From Cristatella mucedo (lineage: Eukaryota; Bryozoa; Phylactolaemata; Cristatellidae): 64,000 bases of DNA. The stretch is from contig WPIO01000035.1 of the NCBI GenBank assembly GCA_009760855.2, positions 3,559,001-3,623,000 of the forward strand, written 5' to 3'. Of this stretch, positions 59,785-64,000 are shown in pieces. The notes beneath the pieces are model-generated. The model saw only the letters and a program-made list of their open reading frames with translations, did no database searches and was not told the DNA's origin. The position numbers and the translations under genes are program-made. Each line of letters starts with the position of its first letter. Within the stretch, counting starts at the first letter, position 1.

Positions 59785-59940
59785 CGGTGGCAGGAGAGCC
59801 TTTATTGCCATCACCACCACTTGCAATGGTCAATAAAGAATTTACTACAGCAGGACTCGAAATCTCAACCCAGGTCTTGAAGAATGAAACCTTACTCCTG
59901 GGCTAAGACCCTGGTGCAAAGATAAGCAGTGTCTCATTCA
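59785..59940 (-). repeat. tRNA-derived SINE (SINE-B variant), second of a pair
   Basis: Minus strand: GGTCTTAGCCCAGGAGTAAG, CGAGTCCTGC, TTCTTTATTGACCATTGCAA and GGTGATGGCAATAAAGGCTC. Arranged head to tail with the copy at 59620-59765. Confidence 0.8.
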
Positions 59941-59997
59941 ATGGTTTAGCAATAATATTTAATACACTGTTCATGTACCTACCTACACACACATATA

Positions 59998-60059
<62 letters not shown>

Positions 60060-60085
60060 CTGTGTGTGTCTGTGTGTGTCTGTGT
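59998..60085. repeat. (GT)n microsatellite
   Basis: Short ATAT then pure GT to about 60058, with CTGTGTGTG variants after. Confidence 0.95.
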
Positions 60086-60851
60086 ACGTTTGCGAGCGTT
60101 AGTGTGCACGCTCTCAGTTTACCTAGACCCTTGATAGTTTAGTTAGGCGTGTGAAACTTCCCTGGAGCTGACATCAAAGTAGATAAATAATGATGCTGCC
60201 ATGGTTAATAATATGGTTAAATCTGCATACAAGAATAAGCTCGGGCTGGCACATCGGTCTGAGCGTATTCTAGCCCGATTATATATGGAATATTTCCATA
60301 CGTGGAGTGAGACCAATATCGTTTATAACGTAATAGAGTTTTTGTCACGTCTAGTATTTGGAGAATTGCACTATAGTATATACAAAACAACTTGACAATG
60401 TGCATTTCTAAACATGCTTATCTTTTTACCTTGGCCATAGTTGAGGAAGTAGTCAGCATAGTTGTTGATGTTTTTCCAATTGTAGCATGCTGGTATATCC
60501 AGCATATTTCACGGTGTATTGTTTCAGCAGAATAACTGCAAGATAGCCTTTTAAAAGGATGTTGCCATGTCCATATGAAATAACATGCCGATGTCAGAAG
60601 CAGGTTCTTGCTACAAAACCACCAGAACTGGCTCATTTCGTTCATTTTTGCACTTGATAAATGAGTCAATGTGGTCGTTTGCACTATTTAATTTTGTTAT
60701 CGCTTATGAATCCTACCTTGCTGTGGCAGCGAGTCAGCTTGTAGTGTGTAAAAGGAGGTAGAATCTGAGGTAATATCCCAATTCTCAGGGTAGGTGAATT
60801 TGTTCAAGCCTTAATACTGTATAGACACACATAGCACATTTGTGCCTCCAT

Positions 60852-61010
60852 AAATAACAATAATAATACATTTGTATTGTGCCCTCAGAGAACTGAATCT
60901 CTCTCCCTAGGCATTTTATAGATGCTGCACATAAAGCATAACCAAATGTTTGGTGGTAACATCCACAAGCAACAGGCACCTCCGACTAAAGCAATTGGTG
61001 AATCGCAACC
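60852..61010 (-). repeat. LINE 3' tail, inverted
   Basis: Minus strand: CTAGGGAGAGAGATTCAGTT, CTCTGAGGGCAC and (ATT)n-like end at 60852-60870. It lies immediately upstream of a plus-strand LINE. Confidence 0.8.
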
Positions 61011-61039
61011 TGTGACGTTCCTTTAAAGGCTTGCGAGGT

Positions 61040-62656
61040 TTCTTCCTGCGATGTGGCAACCTTAATATGGTCTAGTAAAAAGAGCTCGTCTCCTGAAGAC
61101 CCTATACTATCATCTCTGTGGCCTTCACTGGCAGACCAACTTAGCCCAGCAATAACCAAGATTTTTGATGCTTCTCTTGAAAAGGGGGTTTTACCCAAGT
61201 CCTTCAAATTGGCCATCGTTAGACCGATACTTAAAAGCCTGGATTAGATACAGAGGTCCTTGCAAACTATCACCCAGTCTCCCTTCTTGGTTTTTGCCAA
61301 ATTTTCTTGAAAAAATTGTCGCTAAACAGCTGGTAGCTCATGTTGAAAAGCATGAAATGTCAGAACAATTTCAGTCGGGGTCCAATCGGTAGCACTCAAT
61401 AGAAACTGCTCTCTTCCATGTAAGCAATGACATCACATCGAGCAACGATGATGTGAATGTCACTGCCCTAGCGCTGCTAGATCTATCAACTACCTACATT
61501 CTTCGATGCATTGATAACGATATCCTACTAGAACGGCTGAGAACGACGATTAGTGTGGCAGATGAGGCACTGGCTTGGTTTAAATCGTACTTGTCTGATC
61601 GTGATAAATCCATGTCGGGTGGTGGACAGGTCTTGTCCACCAGACCTGGGGAGTCCCTTAAGGGTCCCTGCTCGGTCCCTTGCTGTTCTCCATTTATGCT
61701 CAACCTCTGGGGAGAGTGATTAAGGCCCGTGGAGTAGAATGACGATTAGTGCTGATGCTCAAAATTGGCTCTGGCAGCATATCTCCTGTTGAATCAGCTC
61801 GAAATCTAGGTGTCATGTTCCAAAGCGACCTCTCGTTAGACGACCATATCAGCTCCACAGTCAAATCTGCCTATTTTCAGCTACATAACATTGCTAAGAC
61901 TCGGGCTTGTTTACATAAGGATACCACGTCCAAGTTGGTCCATGCATTCGTGACATCCAGTCTCGACTTCTGCGACTCACTGCTTACCGGCATGTGCGAT
62001 CAAGAGATTGCAACTGGTGCACAACTCAGCAGCTAGGCTTGTCTGTCGTGAGCATTGCAGTTGCCACATTACACCACTTCTCGCCGACCTGCACTGGCTA
62101 CCAGTCAAGCAACGGATTGACTTAAAGGTTTTGTCGCTCACTTTTAGGTCACTTCATTCTTTGGCTCCAGCCTATCTCTCAGATCTACTCCCCCACCAGG
62201 CCACGCATCGTACCACCTGCTTTTCGGAATCCAACAGTCTACAAGTACCTCGTACAAACCTCAAATCCTTTGGAGACCGTGCATTTAGTTTTTATGCTCC
62301 CAAAGCCTGGAACTCCTTCCCGACTTACGTCAGAACATCACCTGACTTGACCACAATTAAAAAGAACTAAAAAACACACCTATTTAGGACAGCATTTAGT
62401 GGGTCCCTGTGATTCTTCTTTCCTGTGATTAGGCCTGCTGACACTGTGCATGCTGCCACTAACCACTTTTGCATGCTGACCCTGTGCATGTCACCCTTAA
62501 CCATGTTAATCATTTTGTTTGTTTATCAAGCACGATTTTACTCACCATTCAATTGCATTTCCCTTTGCAGCAAATGTAAATTGCCTAGAGAGACATTAAG
62601 TTCTCCGAGGGCACTTTATCAAATGCATTATTAATATTTTTATAATTATTATTATT
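61040..62656 (+). pseudogene. CR1/L2-group LINE, reverse transcriptase with internal deletion
   Basis: The longest LINE copy. It has the RT N-terminal blocks (FDASLEKGVLPKSFKLAIV; LEKIVAKQLVAHVEKHEM; LLDLSTTYI in place of LLDLSAAFD) and a frameshifted GSxLGPLLF region at about 61650-61720. The sequence then jumps to the thumb/connector ([48 protein letters not shown]), 3'UTR and (ATT)n tail. The catalytic YADD segment is absent, so the copy cannot be autonomous. Confidence 0.9.
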
Positions 62657-63785
62657 ATCGGATATCACTTGTATGCTGACGATACTCGGCTGTATTTGTC
62701 AATTAAACCCCTGAAAACTGCTAAGCAACTGATAAACTGAATACTTGCCTTGCCGACATTCGATCCCGGTCGTCGGAAAATTTCTTGAAACTAAATGGCA
62801 ACACAACTGATCTGCTGCTCATAGGACACCCTTAGCATGTGGCTGGACTAGAAGGCTTTGGTGTTTAAATAGGTGATGCTGTTGAGCGACAATAACCATC
62901 TGCTAGGAATTTAGGTGTCTTCAGCAACTGCCTAAATTTTGAAAGCTTTGTTAAGAAGACTGTTTGCACAGCTAGCCATAATGTCCGATCCCTATCTAAG
63001 ATTAGGAACTGTCTTCCACGGTGGCTTTCAAAAATTTTAACCAGCTCCTTAGTTCAGTCTCAGCTAGATTATTGTAATTCCCTTATGGCTGGGCTACCAA
63101 ACAAAGCCACTAGGCCACAGCAGCTGGCTTTGAATATGGCTGCAAGGCTAGTTTGCACTTCCCAGAGGTTTGACCATGTGTCTCCTTTGCTAAATAAGCT
63201 AGGATGGGTGCCATTTGATCAGCTGATACAGAGCAGAGTTCTAAAGCTGACCCATAAGGCCTGCCGCGGCTTGGCTCCTCTGTACCTAGCTGAATTGTTG
63301 CACCAATTTCATCTTCCTCGTGCCCTCAGGTCCTGTGTGGATAATGACTTAGCTGTTCCGTTTCTCTGCTTAAAGGCCGTTGGTGGCAGAAGCTTCTGCT
63401 CTGCAGGACTAGGCTGTGTAGCTCGCTTCCACGATTCTTAGGCGATGACCAAATACTTTCCTGCTGCCTATTATCGTACATCCTTTCCAGTGGTCCTGAG
63501 CTCCTACCTCCATGCTACTCGCTACCTCAACTGCTCCACTGACTCTGCTATGCTTCTCACTTCCTCCTAGTTGTGTGAGATGAAGTCTGCTGGCTACCGA
63601 ATGCTTCCGAAAGCCGCTTACAATAACAATAATAATAATGCACTTCATAAAGCACCCTCAGAGAACTCGATCTCTTCCTAGGCGCTTATGCTGTGAATGG
63701 GCTATACAAACTCTCCTGCATAACACCCACATAGTCTTTGTGGCTTTGTGGAATTACAGATGGAGATACCTTGCATTTCATTTTG
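62657..63785 (+). pseudogene. LINE, second type, 5'-truncated just before the YADD box
   Basis: Begins with YHLYADDTRLYLSIKP at 62660, directly after the tail of the preceding LINE. LSKIRNCLPRWLSKILTSSL, SQLDYCNSLMAGLPNKAT and LALNMAARLVCTSQRFDHVS follow in a 118-codon frame (63085-63441). The 3' part matches 1000-1345. Several early stops; a nested insertion lies at 63619-63686. Confidence 0.88.
63619..63686 (-). repeat. Nested 68-bp LINE-tail insertion
   Basis: Minus strand: AGCGCCTAGGAAGAGATCGA, GTTCTCTGAGGGTGCTTTAT, GAAGTGCATTATTATTATTG. It interrupts the second-type LINE relative to its homologue at about 1252. CGCTTA flanks both sides (63615-63620 and 63683-63688). Confidence 0.85.
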
Positions 63786-64000
63786 CTGGTCGTTCCCCCG
63801 GATGACAATTCTGGCTCTGCCACTGGTCAATGGTATGTCGTGTGACTTCCAGGCTCAGATGAGCTAGCCGTTGGTTGTAAAATATATTTAAAATATATGA
63901 AGCAGTAATACTAAGCTTACCAGTTGGTACAATATAGGCCTGCCTTGGTTTCTTGATGACCACCTGTATCCGACTTGGCATTGCCACCATCAGCTTTTGA

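Larger units (their letters stand above)
57761..64000 (+). other. PYROXD1 intron 9 (5' part; extends beyond window)
   Basis: No further PYROXD1 exon was seen. 57761-58850, 59036-59639 and 60065-60851 contain nothing I recognise; the rest is LINE and SINE sequence listed separately. Confidence 0.65.

Overview
The window is nuclear DNA of an animal, almost certainly an invertebrate with a large, repeat-rich genome. Genes are split by GT-AG introns of up to 12.9 kb, microsatellites are abundant, and non-LTR retrotransposons, tRNA-derived SINEs, one Ty3/gypsy element and one Tigger transposon fill much of the intronic space. I cannot name the phylum from the sequence alone. No bacterial, viral or CRISPR features were seen. 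Most open reading frames in the window are chance or repeat ORFs.

Two conserved genes can be read exon by exon. SNIP1 (minus strand, 20529 down to 13800) is complete in seven coding exons encoding 344 aa: an SR-rich N-terminus, a His-rich stretch and a C-terminal FHA domain. PYROXD1 (plus strand, from 20642) has nine coding exons inside the window (about 291 codons, ending at 57760) and runs off the right edge before its C-terminal part. The two start codons lie back to back with 112 bp between them, which implies a shared bidirectional promoter. The first PYROXD1 coding segment is only 7 nt.

The left part (1-13 kb) has no recognisable conserved gene. A CpG-dense block at about 5.94-7.8 kb contains a plausible minus-strand first coding exon (7093 to 7004, signal sequence followed by a GTGAGT donor). 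A second GC-rich block lies at about 3.88-4.87 kb. Between them sit a diverged 0.2-0.3 kb duplication and long GT, GA and CT tracts.

The introns of PYROXD1 hold most of the interspersed repeats: (i) CR1/L2-group LINE 3' ends, several as inverted pairs, sharing a tail that ends in (ATT)n; (ii) a tRNA-derived SINE, here SINE-A, whose 3' tail resembles that LINE tail; (iii) a second tRNA-derived SINE, here SINE-B, with a GC-rich inverted repeat just before the B box; (iv) a degenerate gypsy element (about 54.3 down to 50.9 kb) interrupted by a SINE-A; (v) a decayed Tigger transposase (24.86-26.35 kb); (vi) a second LINE type at both ends of the window, one copy carrying a nested 68-bp LINE-tail insertion. 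Functional links between SNIP1 (nuclear RNA/transcription factor) and PYROXD1 (flavin oxidoreductase) beyond the shared promoter are not evident.
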